Shown here piece by piece: positions 44,578 through 52,415 of a stretch of 64,000 bases of DNA. The notes beneath the pieces were generated by a model. The model worked only from the letters and a program-made list of their open reading frames with translations. It was not told where the DNA came from and did not search any database. Each line of letters starts with the position of its first letter. The first letter of the stretch is position 1. Source of the DNA: Pseudarthrobacter sp. C4D7 (GTDB lineage Bacteria > Actinomycetota > Actinomycetes > Actinomycetales > Micrococcaceae); NCBI RefSeq assembly GCF_013359725.1, contig NZ_JABFMW010000006.1:93561-157560 (forward strand). The letters are read 5' to 3'. The position numbers were made by a program, and so were the translations under genes.

Positions 44578-46521
44578 TCACTTCAGCAGTGGCGGCCGGA
44601 GCGCTCCCCCGACGTTGGTCGTTTTGTGTGCTTCCCAAGCCGTCGAGACTCCCCGCCGGATTTTGGCCACCTGCGCGCCTGTAGAGAGCGGCAGCGACAC
44701 GATCCGCTTCGACGCCCATTGCGCCCCCTGATCAAGGGTGGCCGAATCAAGGTAGATTCCACGTTGAGTTTGCCGGTTAGTGGCCCCGTTGTAGGAACCC
44801 GTGAGGCTTCGGCACCCCTTGTCCGCGATCATGCACACGCTTCGATAGCGGTCACTGAGATCTTGAGAGATAGCGACGGCGTTCCGGGCCTTCGCATCGG
44901 CAACGTACTGTCCCCCGTTGTCGTCAGCAGGTAGCGATTCTCCGGCGCCGGCAGTGCTGCCGATAAGGCTGGGGTCCCGTGCGGTGTCGCCCATCAGCCA
45001 GACGGCTGCGATCCTGCTTAGGACACTCTCATTGGCAGCGGACACCGTTTCATGCAGAATCTGGGCACCCTGGCTGTAGCCGAGGATCACCAGCTTCGTA
45101 TCAGGGCAATCCTCCACCGTCTTGGCCGCTAGCTCGGTAGCCTTCTTCACGCCGGCAATGACCTGCAGGTCGAACATGTTGGGTGGGCCCATGATGCCGT
45201 GCAAGGGAGCCTTGGGGTCACGCGGAGGCAGCGGGGGGTGCACGGAGGCGAATGCGACACTGGTTCCTGCCGGTAGCTGCTCCTTTAGCTTCCGTGCGGC
45301 TGCGGAGACTGACGGACCGAAGCCCGGAATCTCCGGCTCATGACTTGCCACATCGGTCGCCTCAAGCCAGTCCTCGCCGCGGGTGCCGATGATCGTCAGG
45401 TCAGCACATTCAGGCCCCACAGTCAGCCCACCGGTACCGCCGACGCGGTGGGCTATGTTCAGCCTGTTCGTCATCCACTGACCGGGGGCCGTGTAGATGT
45501 CCGAGTTGTTAATCCGGCGGTTCCCCTGCCAGTGCCTGTACTCGTACGTGTCGGTGTACACAGATCCATGGGCGTCGAAGTCGAAGACGGGGGAAAGATT
45601 GCACACCATATCCAGCATGTGACAGACGTTGACGACCTTGCCTTTGAGCTCAACAGGGATGGGGACGTACTTTTGAGGATTCTGAGGAGTTCCAATCCAC
45701 AACGAGCCCACACCATTAGTGAGATCAGTACCTTCCCGAATGCCGCTCGGGGCTCCGGTGTCCCAAGTTGAGTCGGGAATCGGGCGTGCAATCTTCGAAA
45801 ACGTCCAGCTCCCGAGCGTACCCTTGCCGCTGTAGTTGAACGGGGTCTGGTCTAGGGGGTTGCGCATCGGGTCTGCGATCAACTGGACAGCAGCTATATT
45901 GGCGAGGAGGTTTTCCTGCCGCAACATGTCCAAGGCAATGTGCGTGGTGTGCGCTCCTTGGCTGAACCCAATAAGAACTATCTCGGTCCCGGGGCAGGTG
46001 GTGGAAAGCTTTCTGACCGTGTCGACGATGGAGGCAGCCCCCTCGTTTACAGAAGCCATGTACGTTCTGTGATCGCCGTAGCTCGGCAGAACTGACTTTC
46101 CGAACTTGAAATTGGCACCGATGTTGTCGGCCTCAATAAATCCATTGATAGCGGACACTGCCGGGTAGTTGACAGGTATGAAGCGAAGGTTTGTGGCCGC
46201 GGGAAGGCGCCGGGTGATCTCATAGGCTGCGGTAGCGACCTCGTTGCCGAAGCCGGCGATGTGATCTTGAGGCCTGGAGCCTTCTTGGACTGGCTTTCCT
46301 TCGTGGCTTTCAATCAGTGGTTGGGCTGATCCGCGGGCGCCTATTACTGCCACGTCCGCATCGCACCTGCTGTTGGGTGAGACGAAACCGGGCTCGTTCA
46401 CCAGGTCGGAGACGATGGTCGCGTCGGCGTTTGCTGCCGCCGGCGCCACGATGAGCGAGCTGGCGGCCAGTGCTGCGACAAGTGCCGTTTTGGCCAGGAA
46501 AAAGTGGTAGCGCGCTTTCAT
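44578..46521 (-). CDS. Secreted protein with two cutinase-like domains
   Basis: 647 residues. A Sec signal peptide (residues 1-32, ending APAAANA) is followed by two cutinase-type alpha/beta-hydrolase domains. Domain 1 (about 52-355): DVAVIGARGSAQP, nucleophile Ser187 in IGFSQGA, Asp304 in the DMVC motif and His318 in DAHGSVY. Domain 2 (about 372-605): DLTIIGTRGED, Ser483 in LGYSQGA, Asp567 in ADKGC, but no His in the stretch where the catalytic His should lie. Cutinase-like enzymes hydrolyse ester polymers or lipids outside the cell. The ATG at 46519-46521 follows CTTGGGGGAAAC; a longer upstream reading is not supported. Confidence 0.85.
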   Translation of the reverse strand: MKARYHFFLAKTALVAALAASSLIVAPAAANADATIVSDLVNEPGFVSPNSRCDADVAVIGARGSAQPLIESHEGKPVQEGSRPQDHIAGFGNEVATAAYEITRRLPAATNLRFIPVNYPAVSAINGFIEADNIGANFKFGKSVLPSYGDHRTYMASVNEGAASIVDTVRKLSTTCPGTEIVLIGFSQGAHTTHIALDMLRQENLLANIAAVQLIADPMRNPLDQTPFNYSGKGTLGSWTFSKIARPIPDSTWDTGAPSGIREGTDLTNGVGSLWIGTPQNPQKYVPIPVELKGKVVNVCHMLDMVCNLSPVFDFDAHGSVYTDTYEYRHWQGNRRINNSDIYTAPGQWMTNRLNIAHRVGGTGGLTVGPECADLTIIGTRGEDWLEATDVASHEPEIPGFGPSVSAAARKLKEQLPAGTSVAFASVHPPLPPRDPKAPLHGIMGPPNMFDLQVIAGVKKATELAAKTVEDCPDTKLVILGYSQGAQILHETVSAANESVLSRIAAVWLMGDTARDPSLIGSTAGAGESLPADDNGGQYVADAKARNAVAISQDLSDRYRSVCMIADKGCRSLTGSYNGATNRQTQRGIYLDSATLDQGAQWASKRIVSLPLSTGAQVAKIRRGVSTAWEAHKTTNVGGALRPPLLK

Positions 46522-46655
46522 GTTTCCCCCAAGAAGTGCTGCCGGACCCAATGCCTGCCCGATCGTGCTCCGCTTATCTTGCCAGACCTGACACCGTGCC
46601 CCTGCACACGACGCAGGGTCCTGACCTGCGCGTTCCTGAAAAGGGCAGGAACTGA

Positions 46656-46772
46656 TCAGGCGATGAGGGCTTCCTCCAACGCCATGCACCGGGCGGACCG
46701 TGTGGCGAGCAGTTCGGCGAAGCGGAGTACGAACTCCCCGGCGGTGTAGGGATGGTCCAGTGGGTCGCGCAT
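46656..46772 (-). pseudogene. 38-codon fragment, probable C-terminal remnant
   Basis: A short frame reads MRDPLDHPYTAGEFVLRFAE and ends EEALIA. It is preceded in frame by SLELAP and a TAG. The amphipathic, Leu/Ala-rich character looks like real protein, but there is no start signal and the length is too short. It is likely the tail of a decayed gene. Confidence 0.35.
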
Positions 46773-46800
46773 GCTCGGCGCCAGTTCGAGCTAGACCCCC

Positions 46801-47081
46801 GTGGACGCAGGAGATCGCGAAGGCCGTAACAGGGCCCGGGACGAAGGCATGATCGTCGCCAACTCGGATGGCTTCCCGGTTCATAGCGAGGAAGGCGAGG
46901 TCCCCGGTGGTCTGGCTGCGTGGCCTGAGGATGACGACACCACACCCTCTGCCCGTCCTGCGGTCGGCTGTACCGGAACGTCGACATCGAGCACGACGGC
47001 GAGGCGCCCGTGATCAACATCGTCGACGTCGAGAAAGGTCCGATCGTCGAAGCCATCACAGTTCATTGGGATCTGACCTAA
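46801..47081 (+). pseudogene. Decayed copy 1 of a zinc-ribbon-like small protein
   Basis: Frame 1 reads ..MIVANSDGFPVHSEEGEVPG GLAAWPEDDD; after about 46943 the frame shifts by one base and continues HTLCPSCGRLYRNVDIEHDG and ..VDVEKGPIVEAITVHWDLT to a TAA at 47079-47081. One C lost from ACCCACACCC explains the shift. It is clearly related to the copy at 48048-48359. It keeps CPSCG, half of a probable zinc ribbon; the other CxC pair is not recognisable in its N-terminus. Confidence 0.7.
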
Positions 47082-47205
47082 GCCGCACGCCCCGTGCTCT
47101 ACCGAATGGCCCTGCCCATTGCATTTCGAGGCGGTACCAGCGAATCCGAACAAGCAGCCCATGGCGATACGGCATGGGCTGCTCCGAGCTCTCCGCTCCG
47201 GCCGA

Positions 47206-47778
47206 CTAGCCGGTGATCTTCCTGCAGGTCAGGTCCAGTGATGAATCGGTCGGAGCCTTGGAATCGTGGACAGTGAATGTGTCTTTGGTGAAAGACATCG
47301 CCACGTCACCGTTGCCCCCCGTGGACGTGCCAGCCATTTTTGCATCGCCGTCGAGCTTTTCCGGCAATGCGATCTTGACTTCCTGTCCGTTCATGGACGA
47401 GAACTGCCGGTTCTTGCCGGTCCCGGTCAGGAGGAGCGAATCGTCGTCTATTTTGACGAAAAACTCGAAGTCCGAATAGGTGGCGTTCTCTATCACAAGC
47501 TTGCCCGGGCTGAACGTCAGCGTGGACGCTCCACCGTTGGCGATCAGCCAGGAACCGGCCGACTTAGACAAGGTATCCACACCGATGGCCGTCGTGGTTT
47601 TGGTCTGCGGGCATTTCCAAGACCCGGTGAGGTACGTCTGGACGGCAGATGCCTTGCTCACTGCGGGAGCTGCGGCCTTGGTGCTCTCAGGAGCTCCCGT
47701 CGCGGATGCGCCGGCGCAACCCGCGAGAGACGTCATGGTCAACAACCCGACGACGGTGGCAGCGAATTTCCTGCTCAA
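47206..47778 (-). CDS. Lipoprotein of unknown function
   Basis: 190 residues from TTG 47776-47778, with a basic start, hydrophobic segment and lipobox LAGC (SRKFAATVVGLLTMTSLAGC). The mature domain (AVQTYLTGSWKCPQ; STLTFSPGKLVIENATYSDF; DDDSLLLTGTGKNRQFSSMN) is a predicted small beta-barrel, similar in style to lipocalin-like stress lipoproteins, with one possible disulfide (WKC / LTC). CTTGGGGG precedes the start. The family is not identified. Confidence 0.75.
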   Translation of the reverse strand: MSRKFAATVVGLLTMTSLAGCAGASATGAPESTKAAAPAVSKASAVQTYLTGSWKCPQTKTTTAIGVDTLSKSAGSWLIANGGASTLTFSPGKLVIENATYSDFEFFVKIDDDSLLLTGTGKNRQFSSMNGQEVKIALPEKLDGDAKMAGTSTGGNGDVAMSFTKDTFTVHDSKAPTDSSLDLTCRKITG

Positions 47779-47861
47779 AATAAAACCCCCAAGATTAAGG
47801 CGTGGGAGTCCAATCGTCGCCCCCAACAATGCAGATTGTATATGCAATTGCTTCCAAATGA

Positions 47862-48003
47862 TCAAGCGGGGACGGGGAGCCCCGATGACGATTCCGCAAC
47901 AAGCTGGATGTCCTTCAGGGCGTCGATCAGCTCCGGGATCTGCCCGGGGTCCTGCAAGAGGTGCAAGGCCGCGCGGAGGCCGCGTAAATCCCGGCGGGGA
48001 GGA
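47862..48003 (-). pseudogene. Possible C-terminal gene fragment
   Basis: A minus-strand frame reads RDLRGLRAALHLLQDPGQIP and ..ELIDALKDIQLVAESSSG to a stop at 47862. The helix-like, non-repetitive composition suggests former coding, but no start or upstream continuation is found. Confidence 0.3.
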
Positions 48004-48047
48004 CCCGCAATAGTCTGGCCACGAACACAGACCGGGACGGGAAAATC

Positions 48048-48359
48048 GTGGGCAACGAAATCGTCGAAGTAGTCGACAACGATGTAGCCAGACTCACTTG
48101 CGTCTGCGGCAACAGCGCATCCGAGGCGGGCCTGGTCGCCGCCAACTCGGACGGCTTCCGATTCACATCGAAGAAGGCCAAGCACCCGTAGGGCTCACCG
48201 AATGGCCCGAGGACGACGACATCCATACCCTCCGCCCGGTCTCCGGCCGGGTGACCGCAACTTCGGCATCGAGCACGACAATGAAGCCACTGTGGTCTTC
48301 ACCGTCGATGTCGCCAAGGGCCCCATCGCAGAATCAAGGTTCACTGGGCTCTGGCCTAA
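48048..48359 (+). pseudogene. Decayed copy 2 of the zinc-ribbon-like small protein
   Basis: From GTG 48048: MGNEIVEVVDNDVARLTCVC GNSASEAG.., then the frame breaks near 48147, near 48252 and near 48330, each explained by loss of one base (C, T, A). Rejoined, it continues ANSDGFPIHIEEGQAPVG, LTEWPEDDDIHTL, YRNFGIEHDNEATVVFTVDV and ..AEIKVHWALA to TAA 48357-48359, about 104 residues. It keeps the first pair CxCG, but the second pair (CPxCG in copy 1) has become RPVSG. Same family and orientation as copy 1. Confidence 0.72.
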
Positions 48360-48378
48360 ACCGGAACGCCCGTTTCAG

Positions 48379-48750
48379 GTGGACGCCGAGTTGGCGGCCA
48401 GATACAACCGCGTAGGGGCAACCCTCCGCGTCGACCCGCCGAAGCCAAACACCGAAATCAGCTACGCAAAGATGGTCGCCCGATACCTCAGCCACGACAC
48501 CAGCGCCGAAAGCGTGCTCTTCGCCGTCTACACCTCGGAACCCATGAACGGCGACCACAAACGACACACCACAACCATCGCCGCGCTCACAGGCGCCCTC
48601 GCCGAGCGAGACCATCAGAGAAGGACTCCTCGTCGGAGACCAAACAGCGTCACAGTACGACGGCGACACTGAGAACGGCGTCCGACTCCCCCTGAGTGCC
48701 ACCCAATCCAGCCAGATCAACGCCGAGTCCGTCTACCACGGCAGCAAAAA
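48379..48750 (+). pseudogene. DUF4192 protein fragment with a frameshift
   Basis: The first frame has ARYNRVGATLRVDPPKPNTE, MVARYLSHDTSAESVLFAVY and IAALTGALAER, which is the core of actinobacterial DUF4192 proteins. After about 48615 another frame continues TIREGLLVGDQTASQYDGD and LPLSATQSSQINAESVYHGS. The N-terminal start and the C-terminal half are missing. DUF4192 has no established reaction. Confidence 0.65.
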
Positions 48751-49186
48751 CCAGCCTCACGTGGGCGGCCCATTGGACGCGAGCAGGACCAGGCCACGTC
48801 ATGGAAGCTCCCGGGGGAACAACTGCAGAGCAGCGAATATTTCCACACCCAGAACCGGTCATGTCGCCCACCCCGCGGACGACAATGAAGAGATACCAAG
48901 CACCGACCAGCGAGACAAGGAGCACGCCGGCCACAGCTACGGCCACCAACAGAAAAGGGCCCCCGAAGGGGCCTATAAGTGAACAGTTTGTGCACACTCA
49001 GAGGCCCACGGCCCCAGAGCAGGGAAAACACGTGCCCGAGGTGGGACTCGAAATACATTCCAGCCCTTGCAAACATTGGGAACCCGCGAAAACATGCGGA
49101 ATTCGAAGAAGTCCGGCAGCTGTACGAGGCAGTACGAGACGAAAAGTGTGAACATTGTCCACACCCCATTTTCGGAGGGTGAAGGA
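48751..49186. other. Anonymous region with a short hairpin
   Basis: No gene supported. GGCCCC-CGAA-GGGGCC (48958-48973) could be a weak bidirectional terminator. A minus-strand reading with one hydrophobic stretch (FLLVAVAVAGVLLVSLVGAW) starts next to this hairpin, but its C-terminal part runs antisense through the DUF4192 remnant. Confidence 0.35.
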
Positions 49187-49555
49187 CTACCGGGGCACCA
49201 GATGCCTGGAAATTTCGGCGGCGGAGTCCAGCAAGTCGATGGTGCCCGCGGCGACTCCGACGACGAGGTCGAAGCCCTCCTCCGTGGTGAAGGCATGCCG
49301 GTAACCGTTGACCCAGAGCAACAACACCATGAGCGTCCACGCCGTCCGTTTGTTCCCATCAATGAGTGGATGGAACCGCGCGACCGACTCCAACAACGCG
49401 GCCGCCTTCACCGCCAGTTCCGGATAAGCCTCCGCGCCCATGACAGTCGTAGCCGGCCTGGCCAACGCCGAGGCCAACAACCCGACATCACGGATATGGA
49501 AGCCATACCGATCGACTACCTGAAGAGCATCCTCAATGTCCAGATACGCTGTCAC
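49187..49555 (-). CDS. doc: Doc/Fic-type toxin
   Basis: 122 residues with the Fic-core motif HPLIDGNKRTAW at residues 62-73, matching Doc toxins, which phosphorylate EF-Tu to stop translation. The second motif position is Leu where many Fic proteins have Phe. The start is GTG 49553-49555, overlapping the antitoxin stop (GTGA). It forms a toxin-antitoxin operon with the gene upstream. Confidence 0.9.
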   Translation of the reverse strand: MTAYLDIEDALQVVDRYGFHIRDVGLLASALARPATTVMGAEAYPELAVKAAALLESVARFHPLIDGNKRTAWTLMVLLLWVNGYRHAFTTEEGFDLVVGVAAGTIDLLDSAAEISRHLVPR

Positions 49556-49758
49556 GCGTCCTCAAGGCGCTTCAGCAACTCCGCATCATGACTCATAACA
49601 AAATCAAGGCCCTCGCTGATCTCACGCCGCCGCGCGTGGCGCTGAAGAACCAACTCTGCACCCTGCAACAGAAGCGCCGACTTGGAGGTGTGTTCCTCGG
49701 CAGCCAACTTCTCCAGCCGCCGATCGAGGTCTTCAGGGACACGAAGATTCATAGCCAT
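49552..49758 (-). CDS. Ribbon-helix-helix antitoxin
   Basis: 68 residues beginning MAMNLRVPEDLDRRLEKLAA, a ribbon-helix-helix DNA-binding N-terminus; the charged C-terminus (DFVMSHDAELLKRLEDA) probably wraps the toxin. Classical Doc partners are Phd; this one is CopG/RHH-like. It precedes and overlaps the toxin gene. It likely autoregulates through the palindrome just upstream. Confidence 0.85.
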   Translation of the reverse strand: MAMNLRVPEDLDRRLEKLAAEEHTSKSALLLQGAELVLQRHARRREISEGLDFVMSHDAELLKRLEDA

Positions 49759-49767
49759 GCCTTCATG

Positions 49768-49782
49768 GTACCAAAACGGTAC
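49768..49782 (-). promoter_or_regulatory. Toxin-antitoxin operator palindrome
   Basis: Perfect inverted repeat GTACC-AAAAC-GGTAC, 10-24 bp upstream of the antitoxin ATG. It is the natural binding site for an RHH antitoxin dimer. Confidence 0.6.
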
Positions 49783-50122
49783 TGCACCTCAGCAGGCGGC
49801 ACGCGCCTTCGCTTCGAGTCCCGAGCTCAGGGGGCGGGAGCTCCGGGATGAAGTTCGCTGCCCGAATCTTTCAGTCGGCCGGGCGCCTAAATCCGAAGGG
49901 TCCTGTCGGCTTTATCGAACGGCCGATATCGGCCTTCGAATTTGACCTTGGGATGGCTCGGAGAAGGTTGCCCCTGGGCTTTTCTCTCGCTTACCAGCGC
50001 GTGACAGGTTGTCCCTGGGCAGTGCCGACGTTTTACCCTCAGTCGCCGGCGCCTGCCATCACCCTTGGCGAAGTGGTGCCTCAGGGGTAGCCCTGGCGGC
50101 CATCCCGAGCCATGATGGCACC

Positions 50123-50434
50123 ATGACTGATCCCCAACGGAAGCTGTCCGCCGCCGAACTCGCCGAGGCCGGGCTCACCGGCTGGCACGTGACCGGCGAG
50201 GCCCTCGCCGCCACCTTCAGGACCCGGAAGTTCTCCACCGGCCTGGAGCTCGTAAACCGCATCGGCGCCTCCGCCGAGCAGGCCAACCACCACCCCGACC
50301 TCACGCTCACCTACCCCGAGGTCGGCGTCACGCTCTCAAGCCACGACGTCGGCGGGATCACCAGCCGCGACATCGACCTCGCCCGCACCATCAGCGGCCA
50401 CGCCGCGGACCTCGGGGTCGCCGCCGCGGAGTGA
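50123..50434 (+). CDS. phhB: 4a-hydroxytetrahydrobiopterin dehydratase
   Basis: 103 residues, full length for pterin-4a-carbinolamine dehydratase. The motif EQANHHPDL, with the catalytic His pair, is followed by VTLSSHDVGGITSRDIDLAR. It recycles the pterin cofactor after aromatic amino acid hydroxylation. ATG 50123 fits the family start (LSAAELAEAGLTGWHV). The 330 bp upstream, back to the antitoxin, hold no supported gene. Confidence 0.9.
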   Translation: MTDPQRKLSAAELAEAGLTGWHVTGEALAATFRTRKFSTGLELVNRIGASAEQANHHPDLTLTYPEVGVTLSSHDVGGITSRDIDLARTISGHAADLGVAAAE

Positions 50435-50660
50435 GTCCGCGCCGTCGGGCACAGGGCGAACGGACCATCGAGGCGCTAAGCGGCCTTTACGGAATCTTCA
50501 TTATCAGCCTTTGAAATCAGACAGGCAGTGCTCGGTATAGGGCTACTTTCGGCCGATATCGTGACGGTTTCTCCCCAAGCTCCCAGTCCAAACTGCCGCG
50601 CCCTGCGTCTGGACGCCGGGCGGGGCCACGACCAGGCAGCGAAACGCCCCCTTTTATTTT

Positions 50661-51614
50661 TCAGGCCGGAATGAGGGAGGACAACTCGTCGAGGCGGTGG
50701 ATTTCCAGTTCTGTGAGGGCCAGGGAGGCTGCTCCCATGAGGTCGGGCAGCTGTTCCGCGGTGCGGGCGCTGGCGATTGGGGCGGCGATATTGGGTCGGG
50801 TGAGAAGCCATGCGAGAGCTGTTGTCGCAATAGTGGTGCCTCTCTCCTGCGCGATGTCGTCGAGGACGGAGATGACCCGCAAGCCTTCGGTACTGAAGTA
50901 ACTGCCTGCCATCTTTTCTCGGGGTGTGCCCACGAGGTCTTCACGGGTCCGGTACTTGCCGGTGAGGAATCCGCTGGCGAGGGACCAGTAGGGGATGACC
51001 CCGAGCCCGTTGGTGGCAGCCAGTGAAGCCAGTTCGCCCTCGAAGTCAATTCTGTGTACCAGGTTGTAGTGCGGCTGCAGGGCCACGGGACGGGCATAGC
51101 CGTTTTCGTCCGCGATCCTGATCCATTCCCTGATCCGGTCCGCGCTGTAGTTGGAGAGGCCGACGTGACGGACTTTTCCAGCGATGAGGAGATCATCGAA
51201 GGCTCCGACGGTCTCCTCCAGAGGAGTGGTCTCGTCATCGAAGTGCGCATAGTAGAGGTCGATGTAGTCGGTGCCGAGGCGACGCAGGGATGCTTCGGAG
51301 GCTGCCACGATGTTCTTTCGGGAGAGGCCGGGAAAATCGGGGTGCTGGCTGACTTTCGTTCCGATGATGACCTGGGACCTGTTGGAGCGACGTGCCATCC
51401 AGTCTCCGATGATGGTCTCGGATTCCCCTCCGATGTTGCCCTCGGCCCAGGCCGAGTAGCTGTCTGCTGTGTCGATGAAGTTGCCGCCCTGTGTGGTGAA
51501 AGCGTCCAGAACACTGTGGGAAGTCTGTTGGTCAGACGTCCAACCGAGAGTGTTTCCTCCCAGGGCGAGCGGGAAGATGCTGAGATCCGAATGTCCGATA
51601 GTCGTCATTTTCAA
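50661..51614 (-). CDS. Aldo/keto reductase (YajO/Gfo-like AKR group)
   Basis: 317 residues of the (beta/alpha)8 AKR family. Catalytic tetrad: Asp and Tyr in GNFIDTADSYSAW, Lys in VIIGTKVS and His in LYYAHFDDET. NADPH-binding C-terminus contains IAAPIASARTAEQL. ATG with AAAGGA. Last gene of a minus-strand operon (regulator, SDR, PRISE reductase, MFS, two AKRs). Confidence 0.92.
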   Translation of the reverse strand: MKMTTIGHSDLSIFPLALGGNTLGWTSDQQTSHSVLDAFTTQGGNFIDTADSYSAWAEGNIGGESETIIGDWMARRSNRSQVIIGTKVSQHPDFPGLSRKNIVAASEASLRRLGTDYIDLYYAHFDDETTPLEETVGAFDDLLIAGKVRHVGLSNYSADRIREWIRIADENGYARPVALQPHYNLVHRIDFEGELASLAATNGLGVIPYWSLASGFLTGKYRTREDLVGTPREKMAGSYFSTEGLRVISVLDDIAQERGTTIATTALAWLLTRPNIAAPIASARTAEQLPDLMGAASLALTELEIHRLDELSSLIPA

Positions 51615-51635
51615 GGTCCTTTAGTAGTGGTTCTG

Positions 51636-52415
51636 TCAGACGGAGAGCGCGTCGATGAGTTCTATTTCGGGTGGAGCCAGGGCGAACCCGTCCAGGTCGA
51701 GGTTTTCGACGATCCGTGCGGGATTGGTTGAACGCGGGATTGTCACGATCTGCTTTTGGAGCATCCAGCGAAGGACGATCTGGGCGACGCTGACGTCATG
51801 GTCTTCGGCTAGGTGAAGCAGTGTCTTGTTATGCAGGACGGGACCGCCCTGACCCAGCGGTGACCAGGCTGTCGTGACGATGCCGCGTGCGGTATTTTCC
51901 GCGACCAGGCTCTTGCGCTGCCGTAGAGGGTTTAGTTCGATCTGGTTTACCGCGGGGGTGACGTCCGAGTGCTGGGCCAGCAGGTCAAGATCGGCGGCTT
52001 CGAAGTTTGAAACACCGATGGAGCGGACGGTTCCGCGTTCCAGGAGTTTTTCCATGGCCCGCCAGGTTTCGGTGATCAGGCGGGAGTCCGGCTGGGGCCA
52101 GTGGATGAGATAGAGGTCGATGACGTCGGCATCGAGCAGGCGGCGTGAGGTTTCGAACGCCTTCAGGGTTTGAGCGTAGCCCATGTCGCCGCGCCATACC
52201 TTGGTGGTGAGGAAGACGTCTTCGGGGTTTAGCCCTGCGTCCCGGATCCCCTGACCTACGGCCTGTTCGTTCGCGTAGAAGGTTGCGGTGTCAAAGGCGC
52301 GGTATCCGGCGCGCGCGGCGGCGGCAATATCGGCGCGGGCGGTCTGCCAGCACCCGTATCCGACCGGCGGGATGCTCGCTCCGGTATTCAGCCGGATGTT
52401 TCCTGCGGTGGTCAT
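51636..52415 (-). CDS. Aldo/keto reductase (2,5-diketogluconate reductase type)
   Basis: 259 residues. Tetrad: Asp/Tyr in YRAFDTATFYANE, Lys in VFLTTKVWRG, His in DLYLIHWPQPD. Also QIELNPLRQ and TIPRSTNPARIVENL typical of the small AKR5 group. The ATG overlaps the MFS stop (ATGA). Likely reduces a carbonyl intermediate of the island's substrate. Confidence 0.92.
   Translation of the reverse strand: MTTAGNIRLNTGASIPPVGYGCWQTARADIAAAARAGYRAFDTATFYANEQAVGQGIRDAGLNPEDVFLTTKVWRGDMGYAQTLKAFETSRRLLDADVIDLYLIHWPQPDSRLITETWRAMEKLLERGTVRSIGVSNFEAADLDLLAQHSDVTPAVNQIELNPLRQRKSLVAENTARGIVTTAWSPLGQGGPVLHNKTLLHLAEDHDVSVAQIVLRWMLQKQIVTIPRSTNPARIVENLDLDGFALAPPEIELIDALSV

Noticed and set aside
48650..48997. 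Minus-strand ORF with a hydrophobic stretch
   Set aside because: Starts beside a terminator-like hairpin without a Shine-Dalgarno and runs antisense through the DUF4192 remnant.
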